A stretch of DNA of 64,000 nt from Solenopsis invicta. Its lineage: Eukaryota; Arthropoda; Insecta; Hymenoptera; Formicidae. The DNA is taken from contig NC_052675.1 in the NCBI RefSeq assembly GCF_016802725.1, positions 9,189,622 to 9,253,621 on the forward strand, in the 5' to 3' direction. The notes beneath the pieces are model-generated. The model saw only the letters and a program-made list of their open reading frames with translations. It ran no database searches and was not told the DNA's origin. Below are positions 24,518 through 36,600 of this stretch, piece after piece. The position numbers and the translations under genes are program-made. Each line of letters opens with the position of its first letter. Within the stretch, counting starts at the first letter, position 1.

Positions 24518-25539
24518 GTTTTCCTCCTTTCTCTTCTTCTTTCCGCTCCCTTTCACGCTTCGTAATAACTACAAACGTATATTTTTCCTACTTGCTAGAG
24601 ATTACCGATTTTTTTTTCCCTTGCGGCGAGCCTCAACCGGCAGCCTTTTCAATTGCGACTCTTTGTGCAACGGTTTATCATACGCTCGTTTACGTCGTGC
24701 CTACATTGTAGGCGTCAGTCGACGGGAGGGGTCGAGAAGGCCGCCGCGACTATTTCTCCCCTTCCATGTTGGTGATTCCCGGCCAAGTTTATAGCGTCGC
24801 ATTGCCACAGTCCAGCTCGCGGCAAGTGTCGTCGGGCAGTGTGTCCCAGTCGCGCAATCGCGCTTTCTCCTCTTATGGAAATGCCGAAGCCGAACTATTC
24901 GATCTGAGACGGCTCTCTATGCGCTCCGCCCAAGTCCCTCCCGATCCGCAAATTTCACGCGTCTATTTCGCGGATTCGCAGTCGCGATCGAGCGATAATC
25001 CCGCTCGCGGGTGACTGCGTGCTGTGGTTGAACGCCACCGCCGTCGCCGCCGGCGATCTACCCTCCGCGTGTCGTTTGTTCAGGCAAGCGAATCGAATAT
25101 CCCTAGCGGACTGTCAGACGCTGACAGCGAAGTCCTGCTAAAGATCTGTCATTAGATTACCCTCCTTTTTTTTTCTTTATCACGCGCAAATTAGCTCCTT
25201 TCAGCCGTTAATCGCAGGCGCGACTTGGAGCGTTGCGTCAGAGAGGCACGCTCGGAGGAGGCACGCGATTTTGCAATGTCGGTTTCTTACCTCTTTAGAT
25301 CATCGATATAATGTGAGCTATTGGGTAGCTTCTCCTATATCTCGATAACCGCAACAAAATGTCCACATCTCTTGAATTATTTATGAATTAACTGCATTAA
25401 ATAACGATGACGACTCTGCGGAATATCGATGACACCTGAATTGAATGGATGTGGTAAGGGTAATTTCTAATTAGTTTTGGCATTTATGATTATAATCGCG
25501 TGGTGAGATATTTTTAGTTGTATAGTTTGCTACTACTGC

Positions 25540-26010
25540 TGCTACGATGTTAGTGACAACAACCTAGTGTTTATAGTTTTGCCGACAATAAAAACATTAT
25601 TATAATTTTAAATAGTAAAATAGCAAGATATGAATGGTAAAAATAAAATGTACATTTTTAGTGGATACAACTATTTTTAAAATATTCGTTAATTATTTAT
25701 GTAGTAATAATAATTAATAGAGCTGTAATTTGTATGATTCGAATAAGCATATAGATTAGGTAGATATACTTTATTAATCCCGGTAGGGCTGCAATTTTAC
25801 ATAACCGGTTTTATAAAATTCAACGTTTACGTATAGGAATAAAAATAAAATAAAATAAAACGTATAAATAAAAATATATGTTGTATTGAAGGCAAAAAAC
25901 CGAACAAACTTAAGCAAGGAGCTAATATGTTTGGCACCTGAAATGATTATAAATTAAAATTAAATTATGATAATGGCGAACACTTGTTTCTTTCAGCGTA
26001 TAATTTTCGA
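25540..26010. repeat. Diverged duplicate, copy 1
   Basis: Shares a collinear series of short blocks with 27520-27960: ATGTTAGT near the start, ATGGTAAAA, GTAGTAATAATTAATAG-like, AATTAAATTATGATAAT and TTTCTTTCAG. Probably two old copies of one dispersed repeat. Confidence 0.5.
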
Positions 26011-26709
26011 AAGAACAAAGGAGATTCTTTCGTGTTGCACCTTTTCCCACAATTTTTATTTCTGCATATATTTTTCCAATCTATCTTTTAAGATTCTATT
26101 AAAATCCATTTAAAACTGTCTTTGGAAAGATATTCGTCTCATTATCATTTATCTTTCACATATCGCTTAGCGACTATTAAATTTAATGATTATTCAATGC
26201 CATTTGTCTTTCTGAAACGTGAAACGAGCTTCTGCAATTCTCACTCGAAAATCATAAGCATTTCGACATGCTTATTTAATCTCTGGATGAGATTCTTTCT
26301 CATGAAATTAGAGAGAAAGACTCTGTAAAATAGAAATTTCGTGTTCTTGAAATTTTTTTATGGGACGCCAACGATAAAACGCAGACGAGTTTTCATCCTT
26401 TGATTTACCGACGAAAGTACCGAGCCAGATTTAGAAGATTCCCGTGGTATGCCTTGGTTACGGTCTAGTGTGGCTCTCCACTTTTCAGTTATGCTAACTG
26501 TTACGTGACAGGTGGCTTTCATAATCGCCCGATAGCAATCCTAGCCATCGACAGGTCCGCGCACGCATCTTCATCAGTCCGTTAATGCAATGTCAACGCG
26601 ATTCTGCGTGCATGGCAAGTCAAGCGTTGCATGTGCGTGCGGTAAGCATTATCGCTCGTGCGATAATTGAAATACTTTTTCCGAATCACGCGGCTCGTGA
26701 ATGAAAATT

Positions 26710-26734
26710 CCCCCCCCCCCCCCACCCCACCCCT
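26710..26734. repeat. Poly(C) tract
   Basis: A run of 14 C with adjacent CCCA units; a possible assembly weak point. Confidence 0.85.
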
Positions 26735-27519
26735 CTCGCCATTGATGATGACATCGCGCGGACTGACGCCTACGAACGATGGACCACTTTCACATCCGGG
26801 CATCTTCACATGCCCCAATTTCCTCAACTTGCCGTCCGACCGTTCGTTGGGCGTGTGTGCACGAGCGCATGAGAGTCACGTCCCAAAAATATACGCGTCG
26901 AAAAATTTACGCGTTGTACAAACAATTACTTAGCACTCGCTCCCGATATCGATCTTGATCCACGAGTAGTTTTTGCGATCGAACGTTTCGCGTTCATTAG
27001 TGGCGTTTGTTAGCGGACCAATAACAGTAATGGGCATTAGGCTTAGTTGTCGGCTGGAGGAAACGTTTAGCACGTTCACGCTGGTTGCTCGCGTTCCTTT
27101 TTTTTTCTTCTTTCTGCGAATTCGTGATTTCCTTCGGCGTTAGCCTTGACGCCGGTCTACGCGGGAGAGACCAGTAAAAGTGAGATGCAGTGAACTTGCA
27201 TATTGCCGCCACGGCTAGTTATCCAGGAATGTAATGAGCGGGGGATTGTATATACTTGCACGAGTACATGGAAATCGTCAGATACGCATGGACACGCATT
27301 AAACACGATCGTTGCTCAATGTTGCATATCCTCCTGATAAAAAAAATCGTATCGTTTTAAATGAAATACGACACGACGTCTGGGCCATGGGTTTGTCCCG
27401 AAATATTGATGAACCTTCTTTGTTATATTATACATATAATATATCTTTGTTGTATACACTGAGAAAAAGGTTTGATGACATTTGCTGCTACAATTGCATG
27501 GTAAAATAATTAGGATTAG

Positions 27520-27960
27520 CAATTTTGTAGTTATTATTGTTGTAATGTTAGTAATAATGACGTTATAATTCTGTCAACTGTGAAAAAAACTTTACCGCAA
27601 ATTACGACAATTTCAAATATTAATGTAATAAAATATCAAGAGATGGATGGTAAAAGTAAAATAAAAAATGTTTGAATAATAAATTGAATAATAAATTCAA
27701 TCACTGTGTGTGTGTGTGGTAGTAAATACAACCATTTTCCAAACATTTGCTTACGTAGTAATAATTAATAGCTATAATTTGCGTAATGAAAACAATTGTA
27801 AATATAGTAAACATAATTGGCACTCAATTATGAAATAATTATACATTATAATTAAATTATGATAATTGCAATCATTTTTTCTTTCAGTATTATATTACAA
27901 TTCACATTAATTAATTAATAATATTTAAATAAGATTACGTGAGCGATTGAATTTTCAGCA
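27520..27960. repeat. Diverged duplicate, copy 2
   Basis: Partner of 25540-26010 in the same orientation, with an inserted (TG)n run near 27706-27718 and other small indels. Confidence 0.5.
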
Positions 27961-28749
27961 TAATTTTGTGTACTTTACATGTATAAAAACGAGAAACGAA
28001 TCAGATCAGAGTTTAATGCTATCTGATGCTTAAATTAATACTAATTGTAAGAGCAGTAGTCCAAGCGAAGGAATTCAATTTCCGGTCCAGTTGCTCACGT
28101 TCAACATTTTTTTTTATTTACATTTGTAATGTAATTTATATGTTTTTACGTGGAAACATCAACGGACAAGAAGATTGTAGGCGACATTCTAGCGCGAGCC
28201 CAAGTACCATGAGAAAAGTTGCTTTCCAGGGTCAAACAAGTTACCACAGTTGTACACGCAAAGCGGGTTAACGACACGCATTGTTTTTGCAGAATTGAAA
28301 GGATTGCTGCAATAATAAAAAAAAAAGGGTGACTCGTGTCTGGGGAGTGTTATTGCGTTACGCCGCGCTCGCTCAGGAAATCGGTGCAATCTAGTTTGAC
28401 TAATTATTTTCAGATTGTCGTAGGCCAGGATCACAAGGTTGCCGGTCGCTGCGCCGATAGACAGCTTATTACGGCGTACATATTTCTGCGCGGCTTGAGA
28501 GTGTTTTTATTTGCCTGTCGTGGCCTCGATTAGTTCAATTAAACGTTGCATGACGCGAGATTTGCCTCCGAGTGGTAAAACAAATCTATCCCACCCGCTT
28601 AGGCACACGATCATTACTTTCATCACCAAATACATTTAAATTATGCCTTAATTTGAAATTCAAATCTCAGATTATTTGTGATATGCTAAAAACTTGCTAA
28701 ACTCTATGTATATTTATATAGATTATTTGCGTCGCAGTAACAAATTGCT

Positions 28750-28891
28750 CACTAAAATTTTTGGAGTGGAATTTCATCTAAAAGAGTGGAATTCTACTCT
28801 GAAAGTGTGAAAATCCTGCCACTCTTTATCAAGACTGGCAGGATTTTCACACTTTTAGAATGGGATTCCACTCCAAAGAATTTCGAGAGTG
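28750..28891. mobile_element. MITE hairpin (142 bp)
   Basis: Termini CACTAAAATTTTTGGAGTGG and an imperfect complement. The inner arms containing GTGTGAAAATCCTGCCA are perfectly inverted around a short loop. Confidence 0.75.
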
Positions 28892-29269
28892 AGGTATACT
28901 CTTTTCATAATCTAGTTTAACTTGTCCCAAGATGATCAATGTAATTTTAATTTTTTAATTTTACTCCGGGTTTGCTACGTATTTTTTGATCCTGAATGAT
29001 TGGACGACTCTCTCCTTTTGATATTTGGGCTCAGAAAAAGCTTACCTCGTTTCAATGAACGCAAAATTCTGCCCGCTTCTAATTTATGTCGCATTGAAGA
29101 ATACTCGATAAGTGAATCGCAACGTTTGCGCTTCTTAATTTATACGCATCCTTGCGTGTAACGTTTAAAATGCGCCTTTAATCGTTTCGATAAAACGTTA
29201 CATTGCCCATAAAAATTTAGTGCTGATTTTTACTGACACTTATTTTTTATCTATTTGATTTATGTTGTT

Positions 29270-29462
29270 TACTGAAAAAAAGTTTTTTTTACGTCCAAGT
29301 ACATTTATTTAGTTTAACACAATTTTCTTTAAATTTAAATAGATACTAGCTAGTATAAAATAATTTATTTTTAAACTCTCTTGGGAAATATTTTTCTTAA
29401 TCAAGGAAATCGTGTTAAAATAAATAAATTTACTTGAACATAAAAAATGTTTTTTTCAGTGT
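29270..29462. mobile_element. MITE (193 bp)
   Basis: Arms of about 50 bp start TACTGAAAAAAA and contain CAAGTAcATTTATTTA, complementary to the right end GTTTTTTTCAGTGTA. The CACTG-plus-A-run termini resemble those of the MITE at 22022-22218. Confidence 0.7.
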
Positions 29463-30181
29463 AGAGCCCTTTATAGGGCTCTACTAATTGCTTGAATTAC
29501 CTTTCGCGTTGTGTTTCACGATGAAAACTGCTGCTAGCTAGCGGGCGATAAAAACGATCGAATGTGATCATGTAACGCATTGCCGAATTCTGTAATAGCT
29601 GTTAAATGCAGAATACCTCAGAATTACATAAAAGATTCCCTTCGACGCACCGAATGCCAAGAAAGCATGAAGCATCGATCGTGAGATTCGATGACGAAAG
29701 GAGACATCGCTGTGTACAGAGCGAAAGAATGCAGTCGTTTCTTCGCCACCGAACAAGTCGCTGGGAAACAGCGAGGTAAACACTTGCGTTTCACCGCTAC
29801 GAAAAGAGTTATAATGAAAATAGGCGCGGCCAATAACTCCTTCTGCAAATAATCGCGCTCAAACTGCGTATCGGATTCCGTGAATATGAACAATGCGTAA
29901 AAAAAAGATATGCATTTTAAAAGATTTTGCAAAATTATTACAAGAACGTGAAGATAATTTAAGCAAGGTGTTGATTAATCCTGCGTTTCACCGCTGCGAA
30001 AACAATTATAACGAAATAGGCTCGATCCACGTAAATATGGGCACTCGAGTAGCGTATGAAATGCGAATGTTTAGAAAAGATTTAACCGTTTAAAAGAATT
30101 TTTGGGAAGAGTCATTACAAGAACATAAGGGCAATCAAGCTGATAGCTTTATTAGATAACTTTCTTTCTTTCTTTTTTTCT

Positions 30182-30200
30182 TCTCTCTCTCTCTCTCTCC
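30182..30200. repeat. (CT)n microsatellite
   Basis: CT dinucleotide run next to a T-rich tract. Confidence 0.8.
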
Positions 30201-30538
30201 TTTAGAAGTATTCCCATTTTTAATATTTATCTTCAAACCAAAAGCCAAAAGCTTAATTATCACAGGCTTGCCAGGTGCTAATTGGCAATGTTTTTCCTTT
30301 AGACCTCAATTTTTCAGGCTTGATTATAACGTTGTTTTCATCGAGATGTATTCATAATCTTTAATACTCATCTTGAAATATGAATGGACAGCGTTTATTA
30401 TCAGCTTCTCGCGAGACACGTAATCAGGGAATCTTAATTAGCGCGTTCTTTTCCGAGCGGTAAAAACTATGACGTGGCGGACGTGTTGCAAGAGTAGTAG
30501 TTGCTCGAATAGGGTCAGACCGGCGTCAGTAGTAAATC

Positions 30539-30607
30539 ATGCGTTGCGTCGGACATATCTCCGCGAGAGAAATATTTCTACTCACATTATCGCGGTATAT
30601 ATTGCGC
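30539..30607 (+). CDS. Tentative first exon of PDSS1
   Basis: An ATG-started 23-codon open segment ends in Ser-Arg-Tyr-Ile-Leu-Arg before a GTTAAA donor in phase 0, the phase required by the exon at 31937. It contains Arg residues and a hydrophobic stretch without acidic runs, apart from one Glu, as expected of a mitochondrial targeting sequence. The donor is weak, and I chose it from phase and position only. Confidence 0.35.
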
Positions 30608-33600
30608 GTTAAATAATTACTCAGAAATGTTGCACCGTCACCTATCATTTTATCTTGTCAATCCATTTATCTGTAACCTAATAATTTATCTAATAGGGTA
30701 AAGTCGGTATTTACGCCGCGGGGGGGATGTACGCCGCAGCAGTCAGAAAAAATAGAAGAAATAAAGATAGTTTGCTCAGAACTATTTTGTTATGTGCCTT
30801 TATGTTATATTAGTATTGTATTGTAATTACAGTTCTTTATTGTTAATATTAACGAAAATATCGTAAATTGAATTAATTTTTTCACGTAGAAGTAGCGCGA
30901 TCGTATTACCGTCTACGTAAAATAATTACTGTAGAAAATATAAAAGGCTTAATGATTATTTCATGATATGTAAATGTAGAGCGATAGTAAAGGATGAAAT
31001 ACAAGCAAGATTCAAGTGCATAGCTCTTGTATTCTTTATTTAGTTTGATATCTTGTATATTCCATTTGTTTAGGATATACGGCCTTTTCAGCGAGCGGGA
31101 TTTACCGTAATACAGACACTGCGTGGAAAGCAGCATTTACTCTATGTTGAGCGCTATGTTGAGAACACAATGCGCACACTCTGTTGATGTCTGTGCATAT
31201 TAATTTCTTTAATATTGCATTATTATTACTTTGTATACATATTTACTGTTCTTATTCCCTAATAAACTTTATAAACACATTTTGTAAGCCATTATGTTAT
31301 TTTATATCATATCTGAAAATATTATTTGTAAATTATCGATGCGTCGTTTATCTTACACGTGAGTAGTCGTAAATCCCGCCACTTTTTTTATATGACAAAA
31401 ATGCAAGGGTCTTTTTAAGTTTCTTTTTCAAGTATAAGAAAAAAAATATTTTATATTTAAAATTTTTTTATAATAGTAAACAGTATAAAGTTTTCATTGG
31501 CCTAATTTATTTTCCTTAAATATAGTAAATAATACTTGATAAATTAAATTTTCGATAGCTGCGGCGTATATACCGACTTTACCCTACCACATTTTTCACG
31601 ACGATTTGAAAGAGATCTTTGATTAATGTAAAAAAAAAAGAAAAAAAATTAATGCCGGCTGCAAGTCGCAGCAAGATAAACACTGATATCAGCAACTTAA
31701 TACTTTTAGTTTCTTTTTGCCCTCATTTCGTTATTCTTGTTGAATTTTCTTAGAGGTACAGTTGAAAAGATATACGTATATGAGGCGCTAAAAATATCCA
31801 ATAGTGATCACATTTGAAACTTGAATGGAGTAAATATTTGTTCCGATGATATTGCGTAGTTAATCCTGGCATATAATATAAGTTTATAGTCAATATTTGA
31901 CGTAATACAGAACTTTCTTTCTTTTTCCATTTGCAGAATAAAACGAACACGCGGGACAGCAGGATAGGTCTCGCGAGGGCAACGAGCACTATGCAAACGC
32001 AGATGCCTGGATCTTTACACGATTACCAAATCGATCCTTATAGACTTGTGGAAGACGAGATTAAGGATATGTTCGACGATATACGACTGGTAACGTGATC
32101 GCTCTGATTTCATTAGAAAATAAGATTTACGCTTCTTCAGCCTGTTCCTCTTCTTTTTCTCTTTGAAAAAATTAAACCTGTAAATCTCAACTCATTTTTG
32201 TATTTCTATATGTTTTATATATTCTAACAAATGTGAGTATAAAATGTTTTATATTGCAATGAACATGAGTATCAAAATCTCAGCCACATTTGTAACGTTA
32301 TACTTTTCATTTATCGATATACTTTGGATTAAATGAGATTGGCTTAATCACTTTAAAAGGATCAGAATTTTCTTTTGTCAAATTCTCACGAATATCAGCG
32401 ACTGCGTAAAATCGATGAACAATGCGCTGTCAGTCGCGAACACACGAATTATTACATAAACGAAGCCGTAGGCTATTAATCCTCATTTCTGCGAGCAGGC
32501 GATTGTCATTCACATGGATAGCCTCGAGAAACTTTCGGGAAGTAACAGCGCATCGCCTAGCAGCTATTTATGTAATTGACTTCATCGATATTACGTACGC
32601 TGGACTATTGTGAAACTATGCCGTCCAATCTAAGACGGACCCAGTGGTGCGGTAAAAAACGCATGCATCAAAAAAGGAATAATTAGATAAGGATTGTGCA
32701 ATCGAGCTTTGATTTCGCATGATAGTCCCGTATTGTTAATCCAGTTTAGACACGCACGTGATATTTTTCCAAACTCTAATAATTTGTCTCTCTCCGAATT
32801 ATCCCAAGACGCAGTATTTTTTTTTACTAATGTTTAATTTTAAAATGTAAGTAGAAAATTCTACGTCAAGTTGGACAACAAAAAAAAATACTTATTTTTA
32901 TACTTCAAAATTTTTTTTACACAATGTGTAATTAAAATATGTATTTTTGTCGAGTTTCAACTGTAAGATCATAAATGGTTTTTGAGATATGGAATTATGT
33001 ATTATGCGAATTCCGAAATCACGGTACATTTAGAACACTCCAATTTCCAAACAGTTTGAAATACAGAACTCTCTATTCGCAGACTTTAAAGTGGATTTAT
33101 TACACTTTACGCGTGACTAAACAAAATTTCAAATAACTCACAAGTTTTATAAAAAAGTATGTGTTTTCCGTAATTTTTAACCCTTTCCTCAAGGAAATAT
33201 AATTTCTAAAAAATAATGTAGCACTCCTTGATTTAATATCGCTAAAATTTATATTTCTTATAATTTATAATTTATTTGCGAGAGAAGAGTTAAAAATTAA
33301 AACAGACAATATTAAGATACATATTTTTTTAATAAAATTTATTACGTTATTTAAAATTTTGTTTAGTCCCGCGTGTGATAAATCCGCTTTAAAATGAATG
33401 GTCGCAAAGTTCACAAATCATTTGAAAGTTGGAGTGTTCTACAGGTATCGTGACTTTGAAACTTGCGATAAATTAATAAAATTCCATATCTTGAAAAATA
33501 CTAACAATACTAATGAAGCTTGACAAAGATGCTCTTGTACATAACATCTTAATGTTAGAAATCAATTTAAAGCTAAATGAATCACTTATTGTGAGAAACG

Positions 33601-36600
33601 ATATTTCTTCTTTTAATAGATTTTCTTTTTTTTCCTATTTAATATTATTGCGTTCTGGTTCGGTCGTGAAATTTTAAAGCTTTAATTGTTCAATTCGATT
33701 CTTTAGACAAATTTTAATTTGAAAATTACACGCGCATATATATATAGCGATATACAGACTGATTATTAATGAATGTCCTCACTTTTTACCATAGGAGCAC
33801 GCATTTGTAATTTCTAATATATAATAATATGTTAGAAATACATATCCGTCGGTAAATCAGGCTCCTATGGTAAAAAGGGGGGACATTCAATAATAATCAC
33901 CCTGTATATAAATTTCGCTATTCCTAATCAGTGGAGACTCGGTCGTAGTTTCAGTGACAAGAATAATCGTGAAGAATCGCGTTTAGAAATATTGATGAAG
34001 AGCAATTTTCACGCGGCGGCGCCTCTGCTCAAGGCGCCCCGGCCCGCGAGCGAAAGCAGCTCGACTTCACGGTCTGCATATGGTCGAGAGAAGAACTTTT
34101 ACTCACGATCGCCGTTCGTGTACGACAAACTGCGTGAAATTTGCCCAATCTGTGAAGACGATACTATACCAGGTGATTGTTGTCGCACGGTTGTAGTTGC
34201 CGGCACGGGAATCTCGGGATCTGAAACGGGGTTGAAAAACTTTCATTAGCGACATCTTAATCACCAAAAACTGTCGATATATCCTAAAATAGAAACGATA
34301 AGACAAATTGTCGACGTATTAGCGGTGATTAGCGGACGTTGGCGAAACAAAAGAAATTGCCTTCAACGAACCGTCGTAACTTGAACGCTGGCTCGTCACT
34401 TGATTTGAGGAAAGTTAGAGAAATCGAGTATCTTAGTATCGCCGCGCCGGCACAGTAACGATACCCGAGCGATATCGAATCTCCTCAGGTTCGCCGGTAT
34501 CGATTTCCGGTCGCACGAGCCGCGCGAAAAGCGACACTGATGCAAGCTCGTCGAGTGCGCGTTCTTTTCGGCTTTGGCCAAATTCCAGAGGGAACTTTCA
34601 ACCGTCGTCGCTGCGCTGCTGGAATCCAAAGCAGCTCTGGACGTTATCCTCTTTCTTTCTTTTTTTTTTTTTTTATTTTATTTTATTGCAACGGAGACAG
34701 TTGTCTGACGCATATTTAATTCACGATCACGGAACGGGTTCCGATACTGTCGAAAGGACGAGAGAAGCAAGTTTCTCTTCTGATTACGCACTCCGCCTGA
34801 ATAGTTTTTGAATTGTGACCAGGGAGAGGGATATTAACGGATCACGCTTCGGAAGAGAGCGTAGAAGGCAAAAACTTGATTCTTAATTAATTTAAAGGAA
34901 ACTTTAGAGAGCTCACTTGACGTATAGAGTTACGTATTATAGCTCTTACGTAAGACAAAATAAAATATTTATATTGTGAGTTATATTATGAGTTATTATT
35001 GTATTTACTATTCAAACACTCTACAAATGAGACGGAACCATTCTACTCTATACTTCAGCCTGCACATGTACAGTACCGGCCAAAATTATATCACCTTTCG
35101 ATTTTTGGAGCATAATCGAAGTGCATCAAATGCACTCAAAATTTTATAGTAAATTCTTGATGAAAGGTACACCTCTTATATAAAATACAATGAGATTTGG
35201 CAATATACACTATGATCTTCGAATTTTTTATTAATTTTTTCATAGTTGCACTTTTGTACTTTTTTTGTTTTTCGTGTCGCAATCATTGTTTTTACCACCA
35301 TAACCTAGTTTTAGCAGTTAAATTTAATATTCTACATTATTTATACTTGTTATGACTCAAAATTAATTATGATTCAAATTTTACATATTTTGGAAATTTT
35401 AAATAAAAATGATTTTCCACGTGTTGCTGTTTTTATTATTTAATAACAAGTTTTTTTATTAAATAATTATTTACGTAAGTTATACTTATCATTAAAATAT
35501 ATTATGATTTAAGAGAGATTCGTGCGTTTTCAAACAAATTATGCTCAAAAATAATCGAAAGGAGATATAATTTTGGCCGGTACTGTAGCAGACACATCGA
35601 TGTTCGCGCGATCGTCGACTTTAATTTATTATACTTACTCCGTTTTTTTTTGTTTTAATTCTTCTTTAATATCTATTCGAAGATGTGCGTATTGTTATTA
35701 CAGGAACTCGCAAACCACACCGCGTACGAAGAGATGCTAACTATAAGCACATACTACTTCGATGGCCAGGGGAAAGCGATTCGACCCATGTTCACCATGC
35801 TGATGGCACGAGCTATTAATTATCACAATGGAAGGAAGTAAGTGGGGATGCGTTTCTACAAACATTTTTTTGAAATTTATTTATAGGAATAAATTACTGA
35901 TAAAGCGCGACATTATAAATTACGCGTCTGAAGCTATAGAAGTCTAGCGAATCGTAAAGACGTAATCCTCTGCTTTTCTCGAGTTGGAAGAACGGTGAAT
36001 CTTTTAGTGGAGACGCAAATGCATCACCTTCTCTAGTCCCCGTCTTTACAAGACTTCCTTCTCCATTTAAAGAATCAATTCTTGGCTATATAGAAAAAAA
36101 CAAACCTAGACGAAGCGTATTAGATGTTTCATATTTATCTAGTGTTTTGCTTGTTAGTTTTGAATTATGCAAATTTATTACAATTCTGCCCGATAGCGTT
36201 ATACCTTTGTAAGGTGGAACGATTATGTCAACCGTTCGAGTGTTTTTCCGTACAACAATGTAGCTCGTTATCTCTTACCTAAATTATACAAGTATACAGA
36301 AAAGTAATTTAATAATAAAAAATAAAATACTGATAAATGTGACATGACTAATGTACTTATATATCGAACTTGATTCGCTTCTATTTTCATATTTAGCCAA
36401 GAATGGAATTGTTTAATTAAGATGTTGGAAATAGGAAAAGTGTGTTAGGAAATTCGCAATTACGAAGACGGCGCGTGAGAGTCGAATCTTTTTATTAACG
36501 CTCCGCGCCCGGCACGGTGAATCTCCGCACGTATGAAAACGTATGCTCGCGACGTTTAGAAAGCATTAAAAGTGTCGGCAAAGTGGTACGCTAGAGATAT

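Larger units (their letters stand above)
14320..30500. other. Large intergenic stretch without supported genes
   Basis: About 16 kb in which I find no exon chain with coding character. It holds the MITEs and palindromes listed separately, simple repeats, and a moderately GC-rich patch near 24.7-25.1 kb with an open frame (24766-25014) that could be a promoter or 5' exon but has no recognisable motif. Short A+T-rich stretches dominate the rest. Confidence 0.5.

Noticed and set aside
24766..25014. 82-codon frame in a GC-rich patch
   Set aside because: Ser/Arg-rich without family features. It might be a 5' exon or promoter, but I cannot connect it in phase to any gene.
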